DNA of 64,000 nucleotides from Bordetella petrii (GTDB lineage Bacteria > Pseudomonadota > Gammaproteobacteria > Burkholderiales > Burkholderiaceae_B), in assembly GCF_000067205.1 (NCBI RefSeq), contig NC_010170.1, forward strand, positions 2,790,001-2,854,000, in the 5' to 3' direction. Below the pieces are notes generated by a model that saw only the letters and a program-made list of their open reading frames with translations, did no database searches and had not been told where the DNA came from. A program made the position numbers and the translations under genes. This document shows, piece after piece, positions 17,579 to 27,217 of this stretch (within the stretch, counting starts at the first letter, position 1; each line of letters begins with the position of its first letter).

Positions 17579-18604
17579 ATGATGCAGCTGCTCGACAGTC
17601 ATTCGGGTTCATTCATGGCACCGAATACCCCTTCCAGCCAGGCGTCGCCTCTCGCAGACCAGGTCATAGACTGGCTGCTGCTGCTACGCTCCGGCCAAGC
17701 TACGCAGCGCGACTATGCCAAATTCCTCGCGTGGCGCGATGCAAATCCGCAACACGACAGCGCCTGGCAACAACTGACCGGCACGCTGGGCGGCGCGGCG
17801 TTCGGCCGCCTGGGCGATTCCTACCCGGCCGGCTACGAGTCCGACCTGCCCTCACTCAACCTGCACCCGCCATCCCGTAGCCGGCGCCGCTTCCTGGGCG
17901 CCGTCGCACTGCTGGCGGCTGGCGGCGCATCGGCCGCCTACGTGGGCAACATGTTCTTCCCCCTCGGCAGCCTGACCTCCGACGCCGCCACGGGCACCGG
18001 CGAACGCCGCCGCTACATGCTGTCCGACGGCAGTGAATTGCTGCTGGACGCGCGCAGCCGCATCGATCTCACCTATACCGCCAACACCCGCAAGCTGAAC
18101 TTGCTGGCGGGGGCCGTTACCGTGGCGGCCAGCGCCACCGACCACCGCCCCTTTACCGTCACCACCGCCGAAGGCACCATCCATTCGGCCGGCACGCGCT
18201 ATATGGTGCGCCAGCAGCCGCACCGCACCCTGGTGGTGGCGCATGACGAACCCGTCACCATCGAAACCCTGGCCGGCGCCCGCGATGTGCTGCGCCCGGG
18301 CCTGGGGGTGCGCTTCGATTCCGTGCGCGTGGGTGTGCCGCGCGCGGAGCTCGCCGCCCAGGCCGCGTGGGAACACGGTCTCATCGATGCGCGTGGCCAG
18401 CCCTTGGGTGAAATTATCGGCGCGCTACGTCCCTATTATCCTGGCAGCCTGCGCGTCTCGATGGCCGCCGGCGGCCTGCCCGTCACGGGCGAATACTCGC
18501 TCGACGATGTCGATGCCACGCTGCGCAGCCTGCAGCAACGCATGCCCATCGAGGTGCGCCGCTTCACCCCCTGGATTATCTCCATAGGCGTGGCCTCGGC
18601 CTGA
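17579..18604 (+). CDS. FecR-like anti-sigma regulator without partner genes
   Basis: Protein of about 341 residues with the FecR layout. The N-terminal cytoplasmic part has WLLLLRSGQATQRDYAKF and ends with DSAWQQL. One membrane helix lies at about 104-122, followed by a periplasmic FecR domain (GERRRYMLSDGSELLLDARS, TAEGTIHSAGTRYMVRQ) and an STN-like C-terminus. FecR proteins relay TonB-receptor signals to an ECF sigma factor, but neither a sigma factor nor a receptor is next to it. The start is uncertain: ATG at 17579 or 17615, neither with a good ribosome site. The upstream gap is AT-rich. Confidence 0.8.
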   Translation: MMQLLDSHSGSFMAPNTPSSQASPLADQVIDWLLLLRSGQATQRDYAKFLAWRDANPQHDSAWQQLTGTLGGAAFGRLGDSYPAGYESDLPSLNLHPPSRSRRRFLGAVALLAAGGASAAYVGNMFFPLGSLTSDAATGTGERRRYMLSDGSELLLDARSRIDLTYTANTRKLNLLAGAVTVAASATDHRPFTVTTAEGTIHSAGTRYMVRQQPHRTLVVAHDEPVTIETLAGARDVLRPGLGVRFDSVRVGVPRAELAAQAAWEHGLIDARGQPLGEIIGALRPYYPGSLRVSMAAGGLPVTGEYSLDDVDATLRSLQQRMPIEVRRFTPWIISIGVASA

Positions 18605-18632
18605 CGCCCTGCTGCCCTCACGGGTAAAGATC

Positions 18633-18660
18633 TTGCAATCCCCGGCAGAGTTGCTACAAT
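18633..18660 (+). promoter_or_regulatory. Sigma70 promoter of rpsT
   Basis: TTGCAA (18633-18638) and TACAAT (18655-18660) with a 16-bp spacer, ending 34 bp before the rpsT start codon. Confidence 0.75.
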
Positions 18661-18694
18661 ATTGGACTTTGCCGAATTCACTAAATATCGCAAC

Positions 18695-18958
18695 ATGGCC
18701 AATACCGCCCAAGCACGCAAACGCGCTCGTCAATCGGTCGAGCGCAACAAGCATAATTCCAGCCTGCGCTCGATGCTGCGCACCGCCATCAAGCGCGTAC
18801 GCCAATCCATCGCTGCCGGCGACAAAGCGGCGGCCAGCGAAGTGTTCCAGAAAGCCACCAGCGTGATCGATCGCGTGGCCGACAAGAACATCATTCACAA
18901 GAACAAGGCCGCTCGTCACAAGAGCCGCCTGGCTGCCGCCATCAAGGCGCTGGCCTGA
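18695..18958 (+). CDS. rpsT: 30S ribosomal protein S20
   Basis: Small-subunit protein of 87 residues that binds 16S rRNA. The start MANTAQARKRARQ, the internal SMLRTAIKRVR and the terminal KSRLAAAIKALA are standard for S20. The ATG at 18695 was chosen because the initial MANT is invariant in relatives. It has its own promoter just upstream and a strong terminator after it, so it is monocistronic. Confidence 0.97.
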   Translation: MANTAQARKRARQSVERNKHNSSLRSMLRTAIKRVRQSIAAGDKAAASEVFQKATSVIDRVADKNIIHKNKAARHKSRLAAAIKALA

Positions 18959-19003
18959 TCATTCTGTCGCCTCTTCGGGGGCGGCACGAATACGGCAAGA
19001 CAA

Positions 19004-19030
19004 GGGATGCCCTCGGGCATCCTTTTGTTT
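19004..19030 (+). terminator. Rho-independent terminator of rpsT
   Basis: Stem GGATGCCC/GGGCATCC with a two-base loop at 19005-19022, then TTTTGTTTT. Confidence 0.9.
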
Positions 19031-19131
19031 TGGGCGTTTCGGTGTTTGGGACGCGCCGACCGCACCGCCTCGACCGAGTGTGGCGGCCGCCCGGTCCCGC
19101 GCCGCGGGAACCCGGGCTGGTGGCCAGGCGC

Positions 19132-19917
19132 TCAGGTCGGAAAGGCCTCGCGCAACGCGAACGTGGCCTGCTTGAACACGCCCAGGTCGGTGCCGACCGC
19201 CACGAAGTGCATGCCCATGTCCAGGTAGCGGCGCGCGTCGGCGTGCACCGGCGCGAGAATGCCCACGGCCTTGCCTTGGGCGCTGACGCGCTGGTACAGG
19301 TGGCGGATGGCCTCCTGCACTTCCGGGTGGCCCGGGTTGCCCAGATGACCCAGCGCGGCCGCCAGGTCTGAGGGTCCGATGAAAACGCCGTCCACGCCCT
19401 CCACCGCCGCGATCTCGTCCACGGCCTCGATACCGGGACGGCTTTCGATCTGCAGCAGCACGCAGATGTTGTCATTGATGGTGTGCAGGTAATCGGGCGT
19501 AGTGCCATAGCGGTTGCTGCGCTGCATGCCCGCCACCCCGCGGATGCCCTGCGGTGGATAACGCGTGGCCGCCACGGCGCGGCGCGCATCGTCCTCCGAC
19601 TCGATGAACGGGATCAGCAGGTTATAGAAGCCGATGTCGAGCAGGCGCTTGATCTCGACCGGATCGTTCCATGACGGCCGCCCCACGGGCGCGCTGGCGC
19701 TGCCTTGCAGGGCCTGCAGCTGCTGCAGGAACATCGGCACCTCGTTGGGCGAATGCTCACCGTCGAGCAGCAGCCAGTCGTAGTTGGCCAACCCGACCAG
19801 CTCGGCGGTAATGTGGCTGGACATGCACATCCAGAAGCCGATCAGCCGCTCGCGCGCCAGGATGCGCTGGCGGAAGCGGTTGGGTAGCGGAGAAATGTTG
19901 GGTAGCGGAGAAATCAT
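19132..19917 (-). CDS. HpcH/HpaI family aldolase (2-keto-3-deoxy sugar-acid type)
   Basis: Class II, metal-dependent aldolase of 261 residues in the HpcH/HpaI/GarL family, which splits 2-keto-3-deoxy or 4-hydroxy-2-oxo acids to pyruvate plus an aldehyde. It shows YDWLLLDGEHSPNEV, PVGRPSWNDPVEIKRLLDIG, LLQIESRPGIEAVDEI and FIGPSDLAAALGH, which carry the metal-binding Glu and Asp residues. It is the last gene of the leftward sugar-acid unit. The N-terminus contains a tandem repeat, ISPLPN twice, from an 18-bp duplication at 19880-19915. Without it the protein would still have an intact family domain. Confidence 0.87.
   Translation of the reverse strand: MISPLPNISPLPNRFRQRILARERLIGFWMCMSSHITAELVGLANYDWLLLDGEHSPNEVPMFLQQLQALQGSASAPVGRPSWNDPVEIKRLLDIGFYNLLIPFIESEDDARRAVAATRYPPQGIRGVAGMQRSNRYGTTPDYLHTINDNICVLLQIESRPGIEAVDEIAAVEGVDGVFIGPSDLAAALGHLGNPGHPEVQEAIRHLYQRVSAQGKAVGILAPVHADARRYLDMGMHFVAVGTDLGVFKQATFALREAFPT
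19880..19915. repeat. 18-bp tandem duplication at the 5' end of the aldolase gene
   Basis: Two adjacent 18-bp units (19880-19897 and 19898-19915) differ at one base, each reading TTGGGTAGCGGAGAAAT plus G or C. They encode ISPLPN twice right after the start methionine. Confidence 0.9.
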
Positions 19918-19966
19918 GGAAACTCCTTTGCAGTGACGGATTCGGCCGGTTCGGCGGGCTCGCGCC

Positions 19967-21712
19967 TTAGTGAATCTCGGGTTCGCCGGCCGCCTGCTCG
20001 CGCTGCCCGGTTTGCAGGAAGTCGAAATCGCAACCGCTGTCGGCCTGGCTGATGTGCTTCAGGTATAGCACGCCGTAACCGCGCTCGAAGCGGGGCGGCG
20101 GCGCCTGCCAGGCCGCGCGGCGCTCGGCCAGCTCGGCATCCGACAGCCGCACGTCCAGCCGCCGGTTGGGCACGTCCAGGGTAATGAGGTCGCCGTCGCG
20201 CACCAGCGCCAGCGGCCCGCCCACATACGATTCCGGCGCCACGTGCAGCACACACGCGCCATAGCTGGTGCCGCTCATGCGCGCATCGGAAATGCGCAGC
20301 ATGTCGCGCACGCCCTGTTTCAGCAATTTCTGCGGAATCGGCAACTGGCCCCATTCGGGCATGCCGGGCGCGCCCTGCGGCCCGGCGTTCTGCAACACGA
20401 TCACGCTGTCGGCGTCCACGTCCAGGTTGGGATCGTCGATGCGCGCGGCCATGTCGTTGTAGTCTTTGAACACCACGGCGCGGCCCGTGTGCGTCTGCAG
20501 GCGCGCCTCCATGGCCGGCGGCTTGATCACCGCACCGTCGGGCGCAAGGTTGCCGCGCAGCACCGCCAGGCCGTCGCACGGCACCAGCGCCTGCTCGCGG
20601 CTGCGGATCACGTCTTCATGGAACACGCGCGCGCCCGCGATGTTCTCGCCCAGCGTGCGGCCATCGACCGTCTGCTGGGTGGTGTCGAGCAGGTCGCCCA
20701 ATTGCACCATCAGGGCGCGCAGCCCGCCGGCGTAGTAGAAATCTTCCATCAGGTACTTGCCCGAAGGACGCAGGTTGGCCAGCACGGGCGTGCTGCGCGC
20801 CAGGTTGTCGAAGCGGTCGAGGTCCAGCGGGAAGCCGCAGCGCCGCGCCATGGCAATCAGGTGCACCACCGCGTTGGTGGACCCCGACAGCGCCAGCACC
20901 GTGCGCACCGCATTGTCGAACGAGGCCGCCGTCAGCAGGCTGGACGGCGTGATGTCTTGCCACACCATCTCGACGATGCGCTTGCCCGACAGAGTGGCCA
21001 TCTGCGCGTGGCGCGAGTCGGGCGCCGGAATCGACGAATAGCCCGACAGGCACATGCCCAGCGCCTCGACCGCCGCCGTCATGGTCGAGGCGGTGCCCAT
21101 GGTCATGCAGTGGCCGGGCGATCGGGCGATACCGTCTTCAACGCCCTGCCAGTCTTCTTCGGTGATGTTGCCGGCGCGCAGTTCGGCCCAGTATTTCCAG
21201 GTGTCCGACCCCGAGCCCAGTGTCTGGCCGTTCCAGTTGCCGCGCAGCATGGGGCCGGCCGGCACGAAGATGGTGGGCAGGTCCATCGAGGCAGCCCCCA
21301 TCAGCAGAGCCGGCGTGGTCTTGTCGCAGCCGCCCATCAGTACGCAGCCATCGGCCGGATACGAACGCAGCAGCTCTTCGGTTTCCATGGCCAGCAGGTT
21401 GCGATACAGCATGGTGGTGGGCTTCTGGAACGGCTCGGACAGGCTCATGGCCGGCATTTCCACCGGGAAGCCGCCGGCCTGCCAGATGCCGCGCTTAACC
21501 TCTTCGACCCGTTGCTTGAAATGGCTGTGACAGGGGTTGATGTCGCTCCAGGTGTTAATGATGGCGATCACCGGCTTGCCGGCATAGTCGGAGCGGTGAT
21601 AGCCCATCTGCGCCGTGCGCGAGCGGTGGCCGAAAGAACGCAGGTCTTTCACGCCGTACCAGCGATGGCTGCGCAGGTCTTCGGGACGCTTGCGCTTGGA
21701 ATGGTCAGTCAT
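19967..21712 (-). CDS. IlvD/Edd family sugar-acid dehydratase (L-arabinonate dehydratase-like)
   Basis: Dehydratase of 581 residues in the IlvD/Edd family. These enzymes use an Fe-S cluster and Mg2+ to turn aldonates into 2-keto-3-deoxy acids. Three cluster cysteines are visible: Cys61 (INPCHSHF), Cys129 (MGGCDKTTP) and Cys202 (PGHCMTMGTAS). The sequence resembles pentonate dehydratases such as L-arabinonate dehydratase more than IlvD, and the catabolic neighbours support this. The ATG at 21712 has AAGGA about 10 nt upstream; an ATG 12 codons earlier is possible. It lies 49 bp before the aldolase gene in the same unit. Confidence 0.88.
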   Translation of the reverse strand: MTDHSKRKRPEDLRSHRWYGVKDLRSFGHRSRTAQMGYHRSDYAGKPVIAIINTWSDINPCHSHFKQRVEEVKRGIWQAGGFPVEMPAMSLSEPFQKPTTMLYRNLLAMETEELLRSYPADGCVLMGGCDKTTPALLMGAASMDLPTIFVPAGPMLRGNWNGQTLGSGSDTWKYWAELRAGNITEEDWQGVEDGIARSPGHCMTMGTASTMTAAVEALGMCLSGYSSIPAPDSRHAQMATLSGKRIVEMVWQDITPSSLLTAASFDNAVRTVLALSGSTNAVVHLIAMARRCGFPLDLDRFDNLARSTPVLANLRPSGKYLMEDFYYAGGLRALMVQLGDLLDTTQQTVDGRTLGENIAGARVFHEDVIRSREQALVPCDGLAVLRGNLAPDGAVIKPPAMEARLQTHTGRAVVFKDYNDMAARIDDPNLDVDADSVIVLQNAGPQGAPGMPEWGQLPIPQKLLKQGVRDMLRISDARMSGTSYGACVLHVAPESYVGGPLALVRDGDLITLDVPNRRLDVRLSDAELAERRAAWQAPPPRFERGYGVLYLKHISQADSGCDFDFLQTGQREQAAGEPEIH

Positions 21713-21773
21713 GGAGAAGTCCTTCGATAAGTCGTCGGGATGCGGCACGGGCCGTGTCGTTTCGGAAAAGTCG

Positions 21774-22886
21774 TCAGGCGCCCAGCAGGTAGGGCACGCC
21801 GCAGCGTTCGCATAGCGCGCGCAGGCGCTGCTCGAGCGCGGCGGGAATGGGAATGCCGTCGCGCAGGCGGCGGTCGCGTTCGGCGGCCTCGGGGTCGCCA
21901 GCCACTAGCACCGGCCGGGCCGGATCGACAGGCGGCGTGTCGTGCAGCGTGTCGATCACGTCGTCGACCTCTTCCTCGAACGAACCCGAATCGCGAAACG
22001 CATCCGGATTCAGCGCCAGGAAGAAATGGCCGATGTCGTCGGGTTCGCCGGGCTGGCGTACGGCCGCGCGGCGCGCCGCCATGGCGCTGCCGCCCAGGGT
22101 GCCGCCCAGTATCTGCGCCATCACGGCCAGCCCATAGCCCTTGTGGCTGCTCATGGCGGCGGTGCCACCCAACGGAGTCAGGCCACCCTCGGGACGGTCG
22201 AAAATGTATTGCATGGCCTGCGCGGCATCGGTCACGCTGCCGCCCTGCCCGTCTACGGCCCAGCCCTCGGGCAAGGGCTTGTCGTGGAAGTCGTAGACCT
22301 TCACTTTGTTGGCCGCCACGGTGGTGGTGGCCATGTCGAGCACGAACGGCTCATTCTGCGCCGCCGGAGCGGCGAAGGCGATCGGGTTGGTGCCCAGCAC
22401 CGGCGCGGCGCCATGGGTGGGCACCATGATCAGTGTCGTGGCGCTGCTTGTGACCAGACCCACCACGCCGCGTCGCACGGCCATGCGGGCGTAGACGCCG
22501 GCCGCGCCGAAATGATGCGAATTGCGCACCGCCACGGCGCCCACGCCGTGCTCCAGCGCCTTGTCCACCGCCAATTGCATGCCCTGCTCGGCCACCGGAT
22601 AGCCCAGTCCGCCCATGCCGTCGAGCAGCGCTGTCGACGCGGCGTCGCGCACCAGGCGCGGCCGGGCGTCGATACGCAGCGTGCCGGCGCGCAGCTTGGC
22701 TTCGTACGAGGGCAGCATGGACACCCCATGCGAATCGACGCCCAGCAAGTCGGTTTCGGCCATGAGCCCGGCCGTGGCGCCGGCCAGGTCGGCCGGCATG
22801 CCCCAGGCGGTCAGCACCCGCAGAATCTGTTCGCGCACCTGTTCGGCCGCCGCCCTGACCACTTGCCCATCACTGCTGCCCTGCAC
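21774..22886 (-). CDS. Ldh2/malate-lactate dehydrogenase family oxidoreductase
   Basis: NAD(P)-dependent oxidoreductase of 370 residues in the malate/L-lactate dehydrogenase-2 family (relatives include YiaK and ureidoglycolate dehydrogenase). It has DLLGVDSHGVSML, the catalytic-histidine region VAVRNSHHFGAAG, TNPIAFAAP and the SSHKGYGLAVM block. The substrate is probably a 2-keto or 2-hydroxy acid made in the same pathway; which one cannot be told from sequence. Start: GTG at 22886 with AGGAGA 6 nt upstream. Gaps of 61 bp on both sides keep it in the leftward unit. Confidence 0.87.
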   Translation of the reverse strand: MQGSSDGQVVRAAAEQVREQILRVLTAWGMPADLAGATAGLMAETDLLGVDSHGVSMLPSYEAKLRAGTLRIDARPRLVRDAASTALLDGMGGLGYPVAEQGMQLAVDKALEHGVGAVAVRNSHHFGAAGVYARMAVRRGVVGLVTSSATTLIMVPTHGAAPVLGTNPIAFAAPAAQNEPFVLDMATTTVAANKVKVYDFHDKPLPEGWAVDGQGGSVTDAAQAMQYIFDRPEGGLTPLGGTAAMSSHKGYGLAVMAQILGGTLGGSAMAARRAAVRQPGEPDDIGHFFLALNPDAFRDSGSFEEEVDDVIDTLHDTPPVDPARPVLVAGDPEAAERDRRLRDGIPIPAALEQRLRALCERCGVPYLLGA

Positions 22887-22947
22887 TGCCTGTCTCCTTG
22901 GGACTTGCGCCCGTTGTTTTCATGATGCGCCCGGCCCGGGCGCAGGT

Positions 22948-23718
22948 TCAATCCCTTTCGCGGTCGACCAGGCGATGGCGCGCCTGCCCCAGGTGAAACT
23001 GCATGGCCACCCGGGCCCGCTCGCCATCTTGTTCACGGATGGCGCACAGGATCGCCGCATGCTCGTCGGCCACACGCTGCGCGCGCTGCCGCGAACCGGT
23101 GCGCGTCAGGCTGAGCGTCAGGCGCATGAAGCCGCTGATGGATTCGTGGATGGATTCCAGCACGCCCAGGTAATAGTCGTTGCCGGTGGCTTGCGCGATG
23201 CTGGCATGAAAGGCCAGATCGGCCTCGGGCGAGACGTGGCCGCGTTCGAGACCATCGATGAAAGCCGCGTGCGCGTCGGCGATAGCCTGCAGTTCTTCGT
23301 CGGTGCGCCGCAGCGCGGCCAGCCGGGCCGCGTCGCCCTCCAGCGCCATGCGGATTTCCTGCGCGCGCAAATAGGCGCCCACATTCTGTACATCGCTGAA
23401 GGTTTTCAGACGCGGCGCGGGCTGCTGGCTGACGAAAGTGCCCAGGCCCTGGTGCGCGGTGACCAGGCCATCGGCACGCAGGCGCAGCAGCGCCTCGCGC
23501 ACCACCGGCCTCGACACGCCGAACCGCTCGCAGATTTCGTGTTCCGAAGGCAGCTTGTCGCCCACGTTCAGGCTGCCGCCCGCGATCTGTTCGAAAATCT
23601 GGCCGTACAGCTGATCGGCCAGGCGCACCCGCTGGCCGCGTTCCAGCACCAGTGTGCCGGTGCCGGTTTCCGCCGCCGCGGCCGGCGCGGGCGCCCCGGC
23701 CGATGTCTTGCGTCTCAC
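22948..23718 (-). CDS. GntR/FadR family transcriptional regulator
   Basis: Regulator of about 256 residues. A winged helix-turn-helix near 40-100 (QLYGQIFEQI, GDKLPSEHEICERFGVSRPVVREAL, QGLGTFV) is followed by an FCD ligand-binding domain with the metal-binding pattern (EIRMALEGDAA, DLAFHASIAQATGN, DEHAAILCAI). Such proteins typically repress sugar-acid operons and release DNA on binding the acid. It is the likely local regulator of the flanking genes. I chose GTG at 23718 because GGGGAG lies just upstream; an ATG at 23754 is an alternative. Confidence 0.88.
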   Translation of the reverse strand: MRRKTSAGAPAPAAAAETGTGTLVLERGQRVRLADQLYGQIFEQIAGGSLNVGDKLPSEHEICERFGVSRPVVREALLRLRADGLVTAHQGLGTFVSQQPAPRLKTFSDVQNVGAYLRAQEIRMALEGDAARLAALRRTDEELQAIADAHAAFIDGLERGHVSPEADLAFHASIAQATGNDYYLGVLESIHESISGFMRLTLSLTRTGSRQRAQRVADEHAAILCAIREQDGERARVAMQFHLGQARHRLVDRERD

Positions 23719-23836
23719 CTTGCTCCCCTTTCTATGTGGCGAGACGCCGGCGCGCATCGCGCAGGCGTCTCGCGGGTGTACAACGCGCCCCCTCCGGGCG
23801 CCAGACACCTATATACCATTGTCGGGCGCCGGCTGC

Positions 23837-24919
<1,083 letters not shown>

Positions 24920-25003
24920 GCAAGTCTCCTTCATGTTGTCGTGCAGAAAAAACTGGCGCGGACCCGCGCGCGCCGGCGGCGCGCGCGCCACGGCAGACGG
25001 GAT

Positions 25004-25933
25004 TTATGCGGCGGCGGGTTCGCGGTCCCACTCGAGCAGGCGGCGCGCCACCGGACCCACGCGATCGCGTTCCGCGTCGGACAGGCCGGTCAGCAGCGGC
25101 AACATCGGGCCCATGTCGGCCACGCCTGCCAGAGTCACGGCATCGTGCAGCACGCGGATCGGGCTGATCTCGTCGCGGCAGTCTTCCAGGTCGAGATAGC
25201 GCGCGCGCACCTGCTCGGCCTCGTCGAAGCGCCCTTCGTGCAGCAGGCGCAGCAGGCGCATCGAGCCGCGCGGGGCCACGCACACCGAGCCCGAGGTAAA
25301 GCTCTTCAGGCCGAACTTGCGGAAGTGCGCAATGGCCGGGCGTTCGCCGACGCCGCTGACCAGCCAGCGCGAATCCACCGCCTGCAGCAGCGCCTCCAGA
25401 TAAGGATCGTCGGTGGGATCGTCGCGCACCACGGCGTATTTCAGGGCCACGATGCGCCCTTCATCGACCAGGCCGGCCACCGTGGCGGGCGCCAGGTAGC
25501 CGGACGATTTCAAATACACCACCACCGGCTTGCCCAGCGCGTCGCTGAAGCGGCGGATGCCATCGGCCAGGCCGGCGTCGGTGTACGGAAACGACATGGG
25601 CAGCAGCATTGCGGTGGGAAACGCGCGCGTGCGCAAGATGGCGGCCTGGTCGATCAGCTTGCCGTAATCGGGCCCCGCCGAAGGCAGCACCCAGGTGTCG
25701 TCACCCGCGGCTTCGGCCAGGAAGTCCACCAACCGCGCATACTCGCTGACGCCCACGTTGTAGAAGTTCGCGTTGCCGCCATACATGACGTTGCGCACGC
25801 CGCCCTGCTCCAGATGACGCAGCAAAGCCTGGTTAGCGTCCGTGTCCAGCGACAGGTCGGCCTTGCGCGCCAGCGGCGGAACGGCAATGACGGAACGCTG
25901 CAAGTCGGCGGCGGTGACCGGGGTGGTTTTCAT
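25004..25933 (-). CDS. DapA-family dehydratase/aldolase (keto-deoxy sugar-acid type)
   Basis: Class I (Schiff-base) lyase of 309 residues in the DapA/NAL family. The Schiff-base lysine is Lys165 in IVALKYAVV, and a tyrosine at about 140 (VVVYLKSSGY) fits the catalytic Tyr. In this context it may be a 2-keto-3-deoxypentonate or 5-keto-4-deoxyglucarate dehydratase or an aldolase; sequence alone does not settle it. Start: ATG at 25933 with AGGAG 8 nt upstream. It is the first gene of the leftward unit, facing the palindromes in the shared promoter region. Confidence 0.85.
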   Translation of the reverse strand: MKTTPVTAADLQRSVIAVPPLARKADLSLDTDANQALLRHLEQGGVRNVMYGGNANFYNVGVSEYARLVDFLAEAAGDDTWVLPSAGPDYGKLIDQAAILRTRAFPTAMLLPMSFPYTDAGLADGIRRFSDALGKPVVVYLKSSGYLAPATVAGLVDEGRIVALKYAVVRDDPTDDPYLEALLQAVDSRWLVSGVGERPAIAHFRKFGLKSFTSGSVCVAPRGSMRLLRLLHEGRFDEAEQVRARYLDLEDCRDEISPIRVLHDAVTLAGVADMGPMLPLLTGLSDAERDRVGPVARRLLEWDREPAAA

Positions 25934-25983
25934 GGCGGTAACTCCTGGAAGCCTTGTTGTCGAAGAGTGGGTCAAAAAAAGTA

Positions 25984-26029
25984 TACTTGGTTGACAAGTA
26001 AAAGCTCAATACCTATATTTGTCTTACAA
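25984..26029. promoter_or_regulatory. Candidate GntR/FadR operators in the divergent promoter region
   Basis: A perfect 6-5-6 palindrome, TACTTG-GTTGA-CAAGTA, lies at 25984-26000, and TTGT-CTT-ACAA lies at 26019-26029. The second fits the TTGT-N3-ACAA form common for FCD-type GntR proteins. Both are in the 211-bp AT-rich gap between the dehydratase and Bug-receptor genes, so one regulator could control both directions. Confidence 0.5.
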
Positions 26030-26144
26030 CATCGTTTTGCTTACGGCAGTCCGGCATTCAAAGCCCGCCAGCGCCGATTCATCCGGCCCGCTGTGCGGAC
26101 GCCCCGAAAGAATGCGCGCCACGCGCACCCGAGGAGACATCGCC

Positions 26145-27146
26145 ATGCTTGTAAAATTTTCCATCCGCCCGTTGCTGGCCGGCATGTGCGCCGCGGCGGC
26201 CCTGGCGGCGGCGCCGGCTGCATCCGCGGCCCAGGCTTATCCGGCCCGCCAGGTCACCATCCTGGTGCCGTTCCCGGCCGGCGGCACCACTGACATCGCG
26301 GCGCGGGTCGTGGCAGCCGAACTGGGCAAGGCCTGGCAACAGCCCGTGGTGGTGGAAAACCGCGCCGGCGCGGGCGGCAACGTGGGCACGGCCGAAGCGG
26401 CCCGCGCCACGCCCGACGGCTATACCTTGCTGATGGGCACGGTCAGCACCCACGCCATCAACCAGTCGGTCTACGCCAAGCTGCCCTACGACCCGGTGCG
26501 CGACTTCACGCCAGTCACGCTGGTGATCCCGGTGCCCAACATTCTTGAGCTGAACCCCGCCTTCGCCGACCGGCACAAGATCCGCTCGGTGGCCGATCTG
26601 ATCGCCTACCTGAAGGCCAATCCCGGCAAAGTGAACATGGCCTCTACCGGCAATGGCACCTCCACGCATCTGTCCGGCGAGCTGTTCCAGGCCATGACCG
26701 GCACCAAGATGACCCATGTGCCCTACAAGGGCAGCAGCCCCGCGCTGACCGACGTCATGAGCGGCTCGGCCGACCTGATTTTCGACAACCTGCCGTCTTC
26801 AATGGGTTTCCTGAAAGCCGGCAAGCTGCGCCCGCTGGCCGTCACCAGCGCCGAACGCTCGCCCGCCGTGCCCGACGTGCCCACCATGGCGCAGGCTGGC
26901 GTGGCCGGCTACGACGCGTCCAGCTGGTTCGGACTGCTGGCGCCGGCCGGCACGCCGCCGGCCATCGTCGACCAGGTGCAGCGCGACGTCGCCAAAATTC
27001 TGCAGGATCCGGCCGTGCGCGAGCGCTTCGCGGCGCTGGGCGCGGTGCCGTCGGGCATGACCCCGGCGCAGTTCAAGCAATTCATGGCCGCCGAAGCCAC
27101 CAAGTGGGCCAAGGTGGTCAAGCAATCGGGCGCGCGGGTCGACTGA
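26145..27146 (+). CDS. Bug/TctC family periplasmic substrate-binding protein (first)
   Basis: Tripartite tricarboxylate transporter-type receptor of 333 residues, expected in the periplasm. The signal peptide has a core at about 9-25 and likely cleavage after ASA near residue 28. The mature protein begins AYPARQVTILVPFPAGGTTD, the standard Bug opening, and has ENRAGAGGNVG and DGYTLLMG. It most likely binds an organic or sugar acid used by the neighbouring enzymes. No TctA/TctB membrane genes are nearby. Start: ATG at 26145 with GAGGAG about 8 nt upstream. Confidence 0.92.
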   Translation: MLVKFSIRPLLAGMCAAAALAAAPAASAAQAYPARQVTILVPFPAGGTTDIAARVVAAELGKAWQQPVVVENRAGAGGNVGTAEAARATPDGYTLLMGTVSTHAINQSVYAKLPYDPVRDFTPVTLVIPVPNILELNPAFADRHKIRSVADLIAYLKANPGKVNMASTGNGTSTHLSGELFQAMTGTKMTHVPYKGSSPALTDVMSGSADLIFDNLPSSMGFLKAGKLRPLAVTSAERSPAVPDVPTMAQAGVAGYDASSWFGLLAPAGTPPAIVDQVQRDVAKILQDPAVRERFAALGAVPSGMTPAQFKQFMAAEATKWAKVVKQSGARVD

Positions 27147-27217
27147 CCCCGCACCGCTTCCAGGCCGCCGGAGCGCGTGGCCGGCGGCCCGTCCAACAAC
27201 ACGCGCAAGGAGACACT

